The notes under the pieces are model-generated. The model did not search any database and had not been told where the DNA came from. It was given only the letters and a program-made list of their open reading frames with translations. The translations under genes were made by a program, and so were the position numbers. Of a stretch of DNA of 64,000 bases, positions 33,458-41,263 are shown piece after piece. Positions within the stretch are counted from its first letter, which is position 1, and each line of letters opens with the position of its first letter. The stretch comes from Streptomyces sp. A0642 (GTDB lineage: Bacteria; Actinomycetota; Actinomycetes; Streptomycetales; Streptomycetaceae): contig NZ_SSBL01000018.1 of assembly GCF_004795105.1 (NCBI RefSeq), positions 93,794 through 157,793 on the forward strand. Reading direction: 5' to 3'.

Positions 33458-34708
33458 CTACTTCACGAGGCCTTCGATCTCGGACTGCGCGGTCTTCAGC
33501 GCGTCCTCGGCGGACGCCTTGCCCTGGGTCACCTTCGCGATGGCCTGGTCGACCTTGTCGGTCACCTCGGTCCAGTTGGGCAGCGAGGGGGAGGACTTGG
33601 CGGTGTCCATCTGCTTCTTGAAGATCTGCAGGCCGGCGTCGTCGGCGAGGTCACCGGAGGTCCAGGCGGCGGTGTTCGCCGGCAGGTCCTTGGTGCGCTT
33701 GTACCAGTCGGCCTGGCCCTTGGTGTCCGTCAGGTACTTGATGAACTCGGCGGCGGCGGCCTTGTGCCCGCTGTCCTTGGAGATCACGAGCGAGGAGCCG
33801 CCCGCCATCGAGACGGAGGACTTGTCGGCGGGCACGTTGGCCACCGCCCACTTGCCCTTGAGCTGCGGCTGGCCCTCGTTCAGCAGGGTGACGTGCCAGG
33901 GGCCGCCGAAGAACATCGGAACGCGGCCGTTGCCGAAGTCCTTCACGACGTCGTAGCCGGGCTGCACGGACTTGTTGGAGAGCCCCTTGTCGAAGTACGA
34001 GCCGTACTCCTTGAGCGCCTTGACGGCCTCGGGGCTGTCGATGACGGCCTCGCCCTTGTCGTTGACGATCTCGCCGCCCGCCGAGTACAGGAAGGAGTAG
34101 AAGTTCTGCACCGTGTCCAGGCCGCTGGGCTGGATGGACAGGCCCCACTTGGTACCGGCCTTCTCCTGGTACGCGGTCGCGAGGTCCCGCAGCTCCTTCC
34201 AGTCGGCCGGGGCCTTGGTGACACCGGCCTTCTCGGCCAGGTCGGTGCGGTAGTAGAGGACGCGGGTGTCGACGTACCACGGCACGCCGTACGCCTGGCC
34301 GTCCACCTCGCCCTGCTGCCAGCCGGCCGGGAAGAAGTCCTTCTCCCGGAAGGTCTTGGTGTCGACCGGCTCCAGAACACCGAGCTCGGAGAACTCGCCC
34401 AGGTAGCTGCCGCCCATCTGCGCCACGTCCGGCATGGTGCCGGCGGCGGCCGCGGAGACGAGCTTCTGGTGGGCGACGTCCCAGCCGACCGGAGTCACCT
34501 TGACGGTGATGTTCGGGTGGGCCTTCTCGTACACCTCGGCCACGTCCGCGAGCTTCTCGCCCTCGGCACCCATGGCCCAGACGGTGAGCGTCTGCTTGCC
34601 GTCCGCGGCGACGTCCTCGCCACCGGAGCTGCCGCACGCGGTGAGTCCGAGAGTGAGCACGACAGCGATACCGATGCCGGTGGAGGCGGTTCTGGCGGTG
34701 CGGGACAT
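33458..34708 (-). CDS. Sugar ABC transporter substrate-binding lipoprotein
   Basis: A 416-residue family 1 extracellular solute-binding protein. The signal peptide ends in the lipobox LTAC, with the lipidated cysteine at residue 25. The mature start QTLTVWAMGAEGEKLADVAE, YEKAHPNITVKVTPVGWDV and VPWYVDTRVLYYRTDLAEKA are standard for oligosaccharide-binding proteins. The ATG at 34706-34708 has GGAGGAG seven bases upstream. It leads the operon for two permeases and a GH1 enzyme. Just upstream is an inverted repeat with LacI-type GCGC centres, probably bound by the LacI protein at 36174. Confidence 0.93.
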   Translation of the reverse strand: MSRTARTASTGIGIAVVLTLGLTACGSSGGEDVAADGKQTLTVWAMGAEGEKLADVAEVYEKAHPNITVKVTPVGWDVAHQKLVSAAAAGTMPDVAQMGGSYLGEFSELGVLEPVDTKTFREKDFFPAGWQQGEVDGQAYGVPWYVDTRVLYYRTDLAEKAGVTKAPADWKELRDLATAYQEKAGTKWGLSIQPSGLDTVQNFYSFLYSAGGEIVNDKGEAVIDSPEAVKALKEYGSYFDKGLSNKSVQPGYDVVKDFGNGRVPMFFGGPWHVTLLNEGQPQLKGKWAVANVPADKSSVSMAGGSSLVISKDSGHKAAAAEFIKYLTDTKGQADWYKRTKDLPANTAAWTSGDLADDAGLQIFKKQMDTAKSSPSLPNWTEVTDKVDQAIAKVTQGKASAEDALKTAQSEIEGLVK

Positions 34709-34733
34709 GGAGGGCTCCTCCTCGAGCAATCCG

Positions 34734-34764
34734 GATGTATGCGCTGCCTGTAAGCGCATACATC
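34734..34764. promoter_or_regulatory. LacI-type operator region upstream of the sugar operon
   Basis: GATGTATGCGCT (34734-34745) and AGCGCATACATC (34753-34764) are perfect 12-bp inverted arms. The right half, TGTAAGCGCATACA at 34749-34762, is itself a near-palindrome that resembles TGAAAGCGCATTCA upstream of the LacI gene (37296-37309). It lies 26 bp before the binding-protein start. Confidence 0.7.
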
Positions 34765-34949
34765 ACTCTGCGGCAGGGATTCGGAAATCCGCAAGAGGGT
34801 GCTTGGTCACACTCGTGCAACGCGCGGGACATCTGAAGGCTCGACTTGGAACGGTAAGCGCGGGGTGGGGTGAATGCGTGAGGGTGTGACCGATTCCGCA
34901 CCATTGATTCCCAGGTCGGAAGGGGTCCCCGCCGCGAAACGAGCGGCGC

Positions 34950-35115
34950 TAAGGGCTGTCCCGCAATTCCTGGTGGATCAGCGCGCGGCGTCAGATGCGG
35001 TGCATCGCAAGGCGGAGAGGCGCCCGCATACTGGACGTATTCGGGCGTTTCGACAACGCGGCAAGGTGCCGTAGCTGTCGTCGCGCGCCCGCCAGGAATT
35101 GCGGGACAGCCCTTA
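34950..35115. mobile_element. Non-autonomous inverted-repeat element, second family
   Basis: A 166-bp element bounded by perfect 24-bp inverted repeats: 34950-34973 starts TAAGGGCTGTCCCGCAATTC, with its complement at 35092-35115. A TA at each outer end is consistent with TA-target duplication. The interior has GCGGCGTCAGATGC, ATCGCAAGGCGGAG, a hairpin at 35021-35047 (CGCCCGCATAC/GTATTCGGGCG) and CGACAACGCGGCAAG. The terminal repeats differ from those of the CTAG family, yet this internal core matches the cores of the elements at 6904 and 14163 read on the minus strand. It encodes no transposase. Confidence 0.8.
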
Positions 35116-35126
35116 GGGTCGTGATC

Positions 35127-36116
35127 ATGGCTTCGTTCGTGCACGGCTTCCCCTTCGACCCGGCCTACGGGCGCACCCTCGACGAACTGACGGCTGTGCC
35201 CGCGCCGCCCGCTCCCGACGACTTCGCGGACTTCTGGCGGGCGCGGCACGACGCGGCCCGCGAGGTCGCGACCGACCCGGAGGTGGGGCCGGTGGAGGAC
35301 GAGCGCGACGGCGTACGGATCCACGGGGTCACGTACACCTCGGTGGGCGGGGTGCGCCTGGGCGGCTGGCTGGCACTGCCGGTGGAGAGCGCGGCGGCGG
35401 AGCCGGTGCGCCACGGGTTCGTCATCGGGCACGGATACGGGGGGCGTGCGGAACCGGGTCCCGACGTGCCGCTGCCGCTGCCCTCGGCGGCGGCGATCCT
35501 GCCCTGTGTACGGGGAATGGGGTCCCGCGGTCTCGTGGCGGGCATCCCCGACGTCTCCGCGGAGCACGTGCTGCACGGAATCGCATCACGCGACAGCTAT
35601 GTCATCGGGGACTGCGTGGCGGACCTGTGGTGCGCCGCGTCCGCGCTTCAGGAACTGGTGCCGGAGCTCGGGGGGCCGGGCCGGCTGGGCTACCTCGGCG
35701 AGAGCTTCGGCGGCGGGCTCGGCGCGCTGGCCCTGCCGTGGGACGACCGGTTCGGGGCGGCGCAACTGACGGTGCCCACGTTCGGCAACCACCCGCTGCG
35801 GCTCACGCTGCCGTGCGCGGGGAGCGGGGAGGCGGTACGGGCGTACCGCGGCACACATCCCGAAGTCGTGGACGTGCTGCGGTACTTCGACGCCGCGACG
35901 GCCGCGGGATTCGTCCAGCTGCCGACGCTGGTGGCGGCCGCACTGTTCGACCCGTCCGTGCCGCCGCCGGGCCAGTTCGCCGTGCACAACGCGCTGGCGG
36001 GGGAGAAGGAGCTGCTGGTGTTGCCGGCGGGTCACTTCGAGTACGAGGGGCTGGCGCAGGACGTGGACGGGCTGGTGGCGGCACGGAGCGCGTTCTTCGC
36101 CCAGTGGACGGCGTAG
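35127..36116 (+). CDS. CE7 family acetyl esterase (acetylxylan esterase/cephalosporin C deacetylase-like)
   Basis: A 329-residue cytoplasmic alpha/beta hydrolase. The nucleophile S193 is in YLGESFGGGLGALALPWDDR, the Asp in AALFDPSVPPPGQFAVHNAL and the His in LPAGHFEYEG, which together are the CE7 triad and its typical context. CE7 enzymes remove acetyl groups from short xylo-oligosaccharides and antibiotics. Its position in the LacI/ABC/GH1 cluster suggests deacetylation of an imported plant-derived oligosaccharide. The ATG at 35127 lies only 11 bp after the end of an inverted-repeat element, so the element may have displaced or replaced the native promoter. Confidence 0.87.
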   Translation: MASFVHGFPFDPAYGRTLDELTAVPAPPAPDDFADFWRARHDAAREVATDPEVGPVEDERDGVRIHGVTYTSVGGVRLGGWLALPVESAAAEPVRHGFVIGHGYGGRAEPGPDVPLPLPSAAAILPCVRGMGSRGLVAGIPDVSAEHVLHGIASRDSYVIGDCVADLWCAASALQELVPELGGPGRLGYLGESFGGGLGALALPWDDRFGAAQLTVPTFGNHPLRLTLPCAGSGEAVRAYRGTHPEVVDVLRYFDAATAAGFVQLPTLVAAALFDPSVPPPGQFAVHNALAGEKELLVLPAGHFEYEGLAQDVDGLVAARSAFFAQWTA

Positions 36117-36173
36117 GGGCGCCGGCGGCCGCGAAGACCTCGTCCGGGTGGTCCTGCCGGGCCTGGCCGCCGG

Positions 36174-37229
36174 TCAGCCGCAGCCGCAGCTGGCCCGGCG
36201 GACCACCGAGACCGGGAGGGTGAGCGACACCGGCTCCCGGCCGGTGTCGCTCAGGCGCTGCACGAGGAGTTCGACCGCCTGCTCGCCCAGCCGGCGGATC
36301 GGCTGGCGCACCGTCGTCAGCGACGGCTGGACGATCCGGCCGAGCGGAATCCCGTCGAAGCCGGTCACCGCCATCTCCTGGGGTACCCGCACACCGCGCC
36401 GCGCCAAGGCGCGCAGGGCGCCCACCGCCATCTGGTCGTTGGCGAACAGCATCGCCTCGGGGCGCTCCCCGCGCCGGTCCAGCAGGGCCTCGGCCGCCCG
36501 TGCGCCCTCGGCCTGCTTCATCATCGTCGTCCGCAGGGCCGGCTCGTCCGGCACCGGGAGGCCGGCGTCCCGGCACGCCTCCTGGAACCCGCGGAACCGC
36601 GCCTCCGCGTCGGGCGAATCGGTGTCACCCCCGACGAAGACGAGCCGGCGCAGGCCGTGGTCCTCGATCAGGTGACGGGTCAGCTCGCGCTCGCCGTCGG
36701 CGTTGGCGACGACGATGTGGTCGAGGTGGTCGATCTCGCGCGGTCCGGCGAGCATCACCACCGGAAGCCGGCGCGATATCACTTCGAGGTCCTCGGTCGG
36801 CACGGTCTGTGCCAGGACGGCGAAACCGTCGACCCGCCCCGCGACCTTCGCGACCAGGCTCTCCGGGCCGCCCTCCAGCGACGCGGCGATCAGCAGCGCG
36901 TACCCGTGCCGCCGGGCCGCGCGCTCCATGCCGCGGATGATCTGGTCGGAGTAGAGCATCACCGCGTCATCGGCGTCGCTGTCCGCCTCCGCGTCGGCCT
37001 CGGCGTCCGGGTCGGCGTAGTCCGGGAAGCACAGGCCGAGCACGCCCGTGGTGCGGCTCGCCAGCCCCCGCGCGTTGCCGCTGGGTACGTACCCGAGCTC
37101 CCGGGCTGCCTCCAGAACCCGTTCGCGGGTCTGGGCGCGCACGGATTCCGGGGTGCGGTAGACCCGCGAGACCGTGGCGATGGAGACGCCCGACCGCTCC
37201 GCGACGTCGTAGACCGTTGGGGCGCTCAC
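36174..37229 (-). CDS. LacI family transcriptional regulator
   Basis: A protein of about 351 residues. The N-terminal helix-turn-helix and hinge are clear: SAPTVYDVAERSGVSIATVS, RVYRTPESVRAQTRERVLEA and ARELGYVPSGNARGLAS. The ligand domain follows (FVGGDTDSPDAEARFRGFQE, MLFANDQMAVGALRALARRG, MAVTGFDGIPLGRIVQPSLT). An unusual acidic insert (DPDAEADAEADSDADD, residues about 73-88) sits just after the first strand of that domain. The GTG at 37227-37229 gives a normal LacI start; upstream GTG (37265) or TTG (37277) starts would add a basic extension. It probably represses the sugar ABC/GH1 operon and itself. Confidence 0.87.
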   Translation of the reverse strand: MSAPTVYDVAERSGVSIATVSRVYRTPESVRAQTRERVLEAARELGYVPSGNARGLASRTTGVLGLCFPDYADPDAEADAEADSDADDAVMLYSDQIIRGMERAARRHGYALLIAASLEGGPESLVAKVAGRVDGFAVLAQTVPTEDLEVISRRLPVVMLAGPREIDHLDHIVVANADGERELTRHLIEDHGLRRLVFVGGDTDSPDAEARFRGFQEACRDAGLPVPDEPALRTTMMKQAEGARAAEALLDRRGERPEAMLFANDQMAVGALRALARRGVRVPQEMAVTGFDGIPLGRIVQPSLTTVRQPIRRLGEQAVELLVQRLSDTGREPVSLTLPVSVVRRASCGCG

Positions 37230-37258
37230 TCGACCGACCGTCCGCTTCTTCTTCCGTA

Positions 37259-37309
37259 CCGACACGTGTCGGCACAACCATCGACGTACACGTTATGAAA
37301 GCGCATTCA
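37259..37309. promoter_or_regulatory. Candidate operators upstream of the LacI gene
   Basis: TGAAAGCGCATTCA at 37296-37309 is a near-perfect LacI-type operator with a central CG, matching the half-site pattern before the sugar operon. CCGACACGTGTCGG at 37259-37272 is a separate perfect 14-bp palindrome; it overlaps the alternative upstream start codon. Confidence 0.65.
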
Positions 37310-37349
37310 CCCTAGATCGCGGGCCGTGCGCGGGCAAGGCCGACGAGGA

Positions 37350-37385
37350 TTGACAGGCAGCCTTGCAAGATGCCCTGTGCATCTT
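37350..37385 (+). promoter_or_regulatory. Promoter/operator candidate of the MarR gene
   Basis: TTGACA at 37350-37355 is a good -35 hexamer. AAGATGC-CCTGT-GCATCTT at 37367-37385 is a perfect 19-bp interrupted palindrome, 14 bp before the MarR start, and is likely an autoregulatory site. Confidence 0.5.
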
Positions 37386-37399
37386 TTACCGTGAGAGGC

Positions 37400-37855
37400 A
37401 TGACGCGACCGTCCGGAACCACGCCCGCCGACCCGACCGCCGAAGAGGTGGCCGGCCATCTCGCCTCCGTGGTCGGCCGGCTGCTGCGCCGGCTGCGGTC
37501 CTCCTCGTCGGAGAGCCTGCTGACGCCTACCCAGCGCTCGGTGCTGGCCCGGCTGGAGGACGGGGGACCGGCCACCACGGCCGATCTGGCCCGCGCCGAG
37601 TTCGTGCGCCCGCAGTCCATGCGGCTGACCCTGGGAGCCCTGGAGGAGCAGGGGCTCGTCGAGCGGGCCCCGGACCCGGCCGACGGCCGCAAATCAGTCA
37701 TGTCGATCACGGACCCGGGGCGCACGACCCTCGCCCGGGTCAGGGCCGCCAAGCGCGACTGGCTCGCCGAGGTCATCGCCGCCGAGCTGGACGGGGCACA
37801 GCGGCGCACCGTCGCCGAGGCCGCCGATCTCATCGAACGCCTGGTCGGTCCATGA
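37400..37855 (+). CDS. MarR family transcriptional regulator
   Basis: A 151-residue winged-helix regulator. LLTPTQRSVLARLEDGGPAT, TADLARAEFVRPQSMRLTLG (recognition helix) and ALEEQGLVERAPDPADGRKS (wing) are typical MarR elements, flanked by helices that make the dimer interface. The ATG at 37400 directly follows GAGAGGC, and a perfect interrupted palindrome lies 14 bp upstream. The following hydrolase gene, 169 bp downstream on the same strand, is a plausible target. Family assignment is firm; the ligand is unknown. Confidence 0.88.
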   Translation: MTRPSGTTPADPTAEEVAGHLASVVGRLLRRLRSSSSESLLTPTQRSVLARLEDGGPATTADLARAEFVRPQSMRLTLGALEEQGLVERAPDPADGRKSVMSITDPGRTTLARVRAAKRDWLAEVIAAELDGAQRRTVAEAADLIERLVGP

Positions 37856-37909
37856 CCGCTCGCCACCGGCTGCGCACGCGTCCCGCCCATCGCGCTCGCG
37901 TACGGGCCC

Positions 37910-37924
37910 TAAGGGCTGTCCCGC
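37910..37924. repeat. Solo end of the second inverted-repeat family
   Basis: TAAGGGCTGTCCCGC is identical to the outer 15 bases of the terminal repeat of the element at 34950-35115. I find no matching right end or core nearby, so this is either a decayed element or a solo end. Confidence 0.5.
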
Positions 37925-38024
37925 GTACTGGGCGCACCGCTCGTCGTCCCCACTGTCACGGACCGCGTCCTGCACGGCCGTACCCGATTTCCCCACGCAG
38001 TACCCAGGCAAGGAGCAGCCGCCC

Positions 38025-38576
38025 ATGACCGCCACCACTCTCGACCCGGCGACCGCCCTGATCGTCGTCGACCTCCAGAAGGGCATCGTCGGCCTCCCGA
38101 CCGCCCATCCCGCCGGCGAGGTCGTCGCCCGCGCCGCGACCCTGGCCGACGCCTTCCGGGCCAAGGGCCTCCCGGTCGTCCTGGTCCGCGTCACCGGCGG
38201 GGCCCCCGGCCGCACCGAGGGCCCGGCGCGGTCCGGGCAGCCGGCCGCCGACTGGGCCGAGATCGTCCCCGAACTCGGTCCGCACGACGGTGACCTCGTG
38301 GTCACCAAGCAGCAGTGGGGCGCCTACTACGGCACCGACCTCGACCTCCAGCTGCGCCGTCGCGGGATCACGCAGGTCGTGGTGGCCGGCATCGCGACCA
38401 GTATCGGCGTCGAGTCCACCGCCCGCTCGGCGCACGAGCACGGCTACCACGTGACCGTCGCCACGGACGCGGTGACCGACATGAGCGCCGAGGCCCACGA
38501 CAACAGCGTGGCGCGGATCTTCCCCCGCCTCGGCGAGACGGACACCACGGACGCGATCGTCAAGCTGCTGGGCTGA
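38025..38576 (+). CDS. Isochorismatase-fold hydrolase lacking the catalytic cysteine
   Basis: A 183-residue protein of the cysteine-hydrolase/isochorismatase fold. The catalytic Asp is in TALIVVDLQKGIVG and the Lys in LVVTKQQWGAYYGTDLDLQL. The conserved cis-peptide region VVVAGIATSIGVESTARSAH has Gly where amidases such as nicotinamidase have the nucleophilic Cys. In isochorismatases of the PhzD type the cysteine is dispensable because the reaction is vinyl-ether hydrolysis, so this protein is more likely to act on such an ether than on an amide. The ATG at 38025 follows AGGAGC. A MarR gene lies upstream. Confidence 0.85.
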   Translation: MTATTLDPATALIVVDLQKGIVGLPTAHPAGEVVARAATLADAFRAKGLPVVLVRVTGGAPGRTEGPARSGQPAADWAEIVPELGPHDGDLVVTKQQWGAYYGTDLDLQLRRRGITQVVVAGIATSIGVESTARSAHEHGYHVTVATDAVTDMSAEAHDNSVARIFPRLGETDTTDAIVKLLG

Positions 38577-38585
38577 CCGACGGCC

Positions 38586-39359
38586 TCACGTGGCGTCCCG
38601 CCGCCGGATCTTGTTCCCCAGCCACACCAGCGGGTCGTACTTGCGGTCCACCGCCCGCTCCTTCAGCGGGATCAGGGCGTTGTCCGTGATCCTGATGTGC
38701 TCGGGGCACACCTCCGTACAGCACTTCGTGATGTTGCAGAGCCCGAGCCCGTGCTCCTCCTGCGCCGTCGCCTTCCGGTCGAGACCGGACTCGGCGGCGG
38801 CGTCCAGGGGGTGCATGTCCAGCTCGGCGACGCGCATCAGGAAGCGCGGTCCGGCGAAGGCGGGCTTGTTCTCCTCGTGGTCGCGCACCACATGGCAGGT
38901 GTCCTGGCACAGGAAGCACTCGATGCACTTGCGGAACTCCTGCGAGCGCTCCACATCGACCTGCTGCATCCGGTACTCGCCCGCCTTCACCCCCTCGGGA
39001 GGGACGAAGGCCGGGATCTCCCGCGCCTTGGTGTAGTTGAACGACACGTCCGTCACCAGGTCGCGCACCACGGGGAAGGCGCGCAGCGGCGTGACCGTGA
39101 TCGTCTCCTCGCGGCCGAAGACCGACATCCGCGTCATGCACAGCAGCCGCGGCCGCCCGTTGATCTCCGCACTGCACGAACCGCACTTGCCCGCCTTGCA
39201 GTTCCACCGCACCGCCAGATCGCCCGCCTGGGTGGCCTGGATGCGGTGGATGATGTCGAGGACGACCTCACCGTCGTTGACCTCGACCTCGAAGTCCTCC
39301 AGACCGCCGCCTCCGGTGTTCCCGCGCCACACCCTGAACCGTGCGTCGTAGCTGCTCAT
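38586..39359 (-). CDS. sdhB: Succinate dehydrogenase/fumarate reductase iron-sulfur subunit
   Basis: A 257-residue electron-transfer subunit. The [2Fe-2S] ligands are C54, C59, C62 and C74 in NCKAGKCGSCSAEINGRPRL followed by LC. The C-terminal ferredoxin-like part binds the other clusters through CIECFLCQDTC and CNITKCCTEVC. It passes electrons from SdhA's flavin to the membrane anchor and quinone. Its ATG overlaps the TGA of sdhA by four bases, giving tight coupling, and it is the last gene of the sdhC-sdhA-sdhB operon. The C-A-B order and sequence type are those of the mycobacterial Sdh1 complex rather than the classical sdhCDAB. Confidence 0.93.
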   Translation of the reverse strand: MSSYDARFRVWRGNTGGGGLEDFEVEVNDGEVVLDIIHRIQATQAGDLAVRWNCKAGKCGSCSAEINGRPRLLCMTRMSVFGREETITVTPLRAFPVVRDLVTDVSFNYTKAREIPAFVPPEGVKAGEYRMQQVDVERSQEFRKCIECFLCQDTCHVVRDHEENKPAFAGPRFLMRVAELDMHPLDAAAESGLDRKATAQEEHGLGLCNITKCCTEVCPEHIRITDNALIPLKERAVDRKYDPLVWLGNKIRRRDAT

Positions 39360-41263
39360 GCGTCGAGCTCCTCATCGGCGAGGTACTTGACCAGCTCCTC
39401 CTTCTCGAAGAGGGAGAGCAGATCCGGACGGATGGGGTCGGTCACCTTGCGTACGAGATCGATCCGGCCGCTCGCGGCGTCCGGCTCGTCCACCGGCCGG
39501 CAGAGCAGATTGACCGGGCGCCAGGCCCGCTCCATCGCCGGGCAGTCCTCGCGGGTGTGGCCGCCGCGGCTCTCGGTGCGCTCCAGGGCCGCCCGCGCGA
39601 TGCACTCGCTGACCAGCAGCATGTTCCGCAGGTCCAGGGAGAGGTGCCAGCCGGGATTGAACTGCCGGTGTCCCTCGACCCCGGCGCGCCGGGCCCGCTC
39701 GCGCAGCCCGGCCAGCTTCTTCAGGGCCTGTTCCATCTCGGGGGCCCGCCGGATGATGCCGACCAGGTCGTTCATCGTCTGCTGGAGTTCCTGGTGGAGC
39801 GTGTACGGATTCTCCGCCGGAGCGCCCTCGGCGCGGTCCTCCGCGCTGAACGGACGCAGCGCTTCCGCGGCCGCTGCGTCGATCTGCGCCTCGTCCACGA
39901 CGGGCGGGGCGGCGGACGCGGCGTACCCGGCTGCGTGGAGTCCGGCCCGCCGGCCGAAGACCAGCAGGTCGGAGAGGGAGTTCCCGCCGAGCCGGTTGGA
40001 GCCGTGCATGCCGCCCGCGACCTCGCCCGCCGCGTACAGGCCCGGGACGTCCTGGGCGGCCGCGGTGTCGGAGTCGACGGCTATGCCGCCCATCACGTAG
40101 TGGCAGGTCGGGCCGACCTCCATGGCCTCGGCGGTGATGTCGACGTCCGCCAGCTCCTTGAACTGGTGGTACATCGACGGCAGCCGGCGCCGGATCCGTT
40201 CCGCCGGCATCCGGGTCGACACGTCCAGGAACACCCCGCCGTGCGGCGATCCCCGGCCCGCCTTCACCTCGGAGTTGATGGCCCGGGCGACCTCGTCGCG
40301 CGGCAGCAGCTCGGGCGGCCGGCGGTTGTGGTCCGGGTCCTCGTACCAGCGGTCGCCCTCCTCCTCCGACTGCGCGTACTTCTCCTTGAAGACGTCGGGG
40401 ATGTAGTCGAACATGAACCGCTTGCCCTCGGAGTTGCGCAGCACCCCGCCGTCGCCGCGCACCGACTCGGTGACGAGGATGCCCTTGACCGAGGGCGGCC
40501 AGACCATGCCGGTCGGGTGGAACTGCACGAACTCCATGTTCAGCAGCGGCGCGCCCGCGAGCAGCGCCAGCGCGTGGCCGTCGCCGGTGTACTCCCAGGA
40601 GTTCGACGTCACCTTGAAGGACTTGCCGATGCCGCCGGTGGCGAGGATGACCGCGGGCGCCTCCAGCACGAAGAAGCGGCCGGTCTCGCGCTCGTAGCAG
40701 AAGGTGCCCGACACCCTCTCCCCGTCCTTGAGGACGCGGGTCACCGTGCACTCCTGGAAGACCTTCAGCCGGGCTTCGTGGTCACCGGACTCGCGCTCGT
40801 CCTCCTGCTGGAGCGAGACGATCTTCTGCTGGAGCGTGCGGATCAGTTCGAGGCCGGTACGGTCCCCGACATGGGCCAGGCGCGGGTATTCGTGGCCGCC
40901 GAAGTTGCGCTGGGAGATCTTCCCCTCGGGCGTGCGGTCGAAGAGGGCGCCCCAGGTCTCCAGCTCCCAGACCCGGTCGGGGGCCTCCTTGGCGTGCAGC
41001 TCCGCCATCCGCCACTGGTTGAGGAACTTCCCGCCGCGCATGGTGTCGCGGAAGTGCACCTGCCAGTTGTCCCCGGAGTTCACATTGCCCATCGAGGCGG
41101 CGATCCCGCCCTCCGCCATGACCGTGTGCGCCTTGCCGAAGAGTGATTTGCAGATGACGGCCGTACGGGCCCCGCGCTCCCGGGCCTCGATCGCGGCGCG
41201 CAGCCCCGCGCCTCCGGCACCGACCACGACGACGTCCCACTGCTGCCGTTCGAGCTCAGTCAT
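39356..41263 (-). CDS. sdhA: Succinate dehydrogenase/fumarate reductase flavoprotein subunit
   Basis: A 635-residue flavoprotein. VVVVGAGGAGLRAAIEARER binds FAD, and H46 in KSLFGKAHTVMAEGGIAAS is the expected covalent-FAD histidine. Substrate and catalytic segments EFVQFHPTGMVWPPSVKGIL, TCHYVMGGIAVDSD and GMHGSNRLGGNSLSDLLVFG are complete. It oxidises succinate to fumarate, or the reverse, on the cytoplasmic side of the membrane. The ATG at 41261-41263 directly abuts the sdhC stop and the end overlaps sdhB. This is an Sdh1-type enzyme, and Streptomyces normally carries a second, classical complex elsewhere. Confidence 0.95.
   Translation of the reverse strand: MTELERQQWDVVVVGAGGAGLRAAIEARERGARTAVICKSLFGKAHTVMAEGGIAASMGNVNSGDNWQVHFRDTMRGGKFLNQWRMAELHAKEAPDRVWELETWGALFDRTPEGKISQRNFGGHEYPRLAHVGDRTGLELIRTLQQKIVSLQQEDERESGDHEARLKVFQECTVTRVLKDGERVSGTFCYERETGRFFVLEAPAVILATGGIGKSFKVTSNSWEYTGDGHALALLAGAPLLNMEFVQFHPTGMVWPPSVKGILVTESVRGDGGVLRNSEGKRFMFDYIPDVFKEKYAQSEEEGDRWYEDPDHNRRPPELLPRDEVARAINSEVKAGRGSPHGGVFLDVSTRMPAERIRRRLPSMYHQFKELADVDITAEAMEVGPTCHYVMGGIAVDSDTAAAQDVPGLYAAGEVAGGMHGSNRLGGNSLSDLLVFGRRAGLHAAGYAASAAPPVVDEAQIDAAAAEALRPFSAEDRAEGAPAENPYTLHQELQQTMNDLVGIIRRAPEMEQALKKLAGLRERARRAGVEGHRQFNPGWHLSLDLRNMLLVSECIARAALERTESRGGHTREDCPAMERAWRPVNLLCRPVDEPDAASGRIDLVRKVTDPIRPDLLSLFEKEELVKYLADEELDA

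Larger units (their letters stand above)
34709..35126. other. Divergent intergenic region, sugar operon/CE7 esterase
   Basis: These 418 bp contain no gene. They hold the LacI-type operator (34734-34764), promoter DNA for the minus-strand ABC operon, and the inverted-repeat element at 34950-35115, which ends 11 bp before the CE7 start. Confidence 0.7.
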
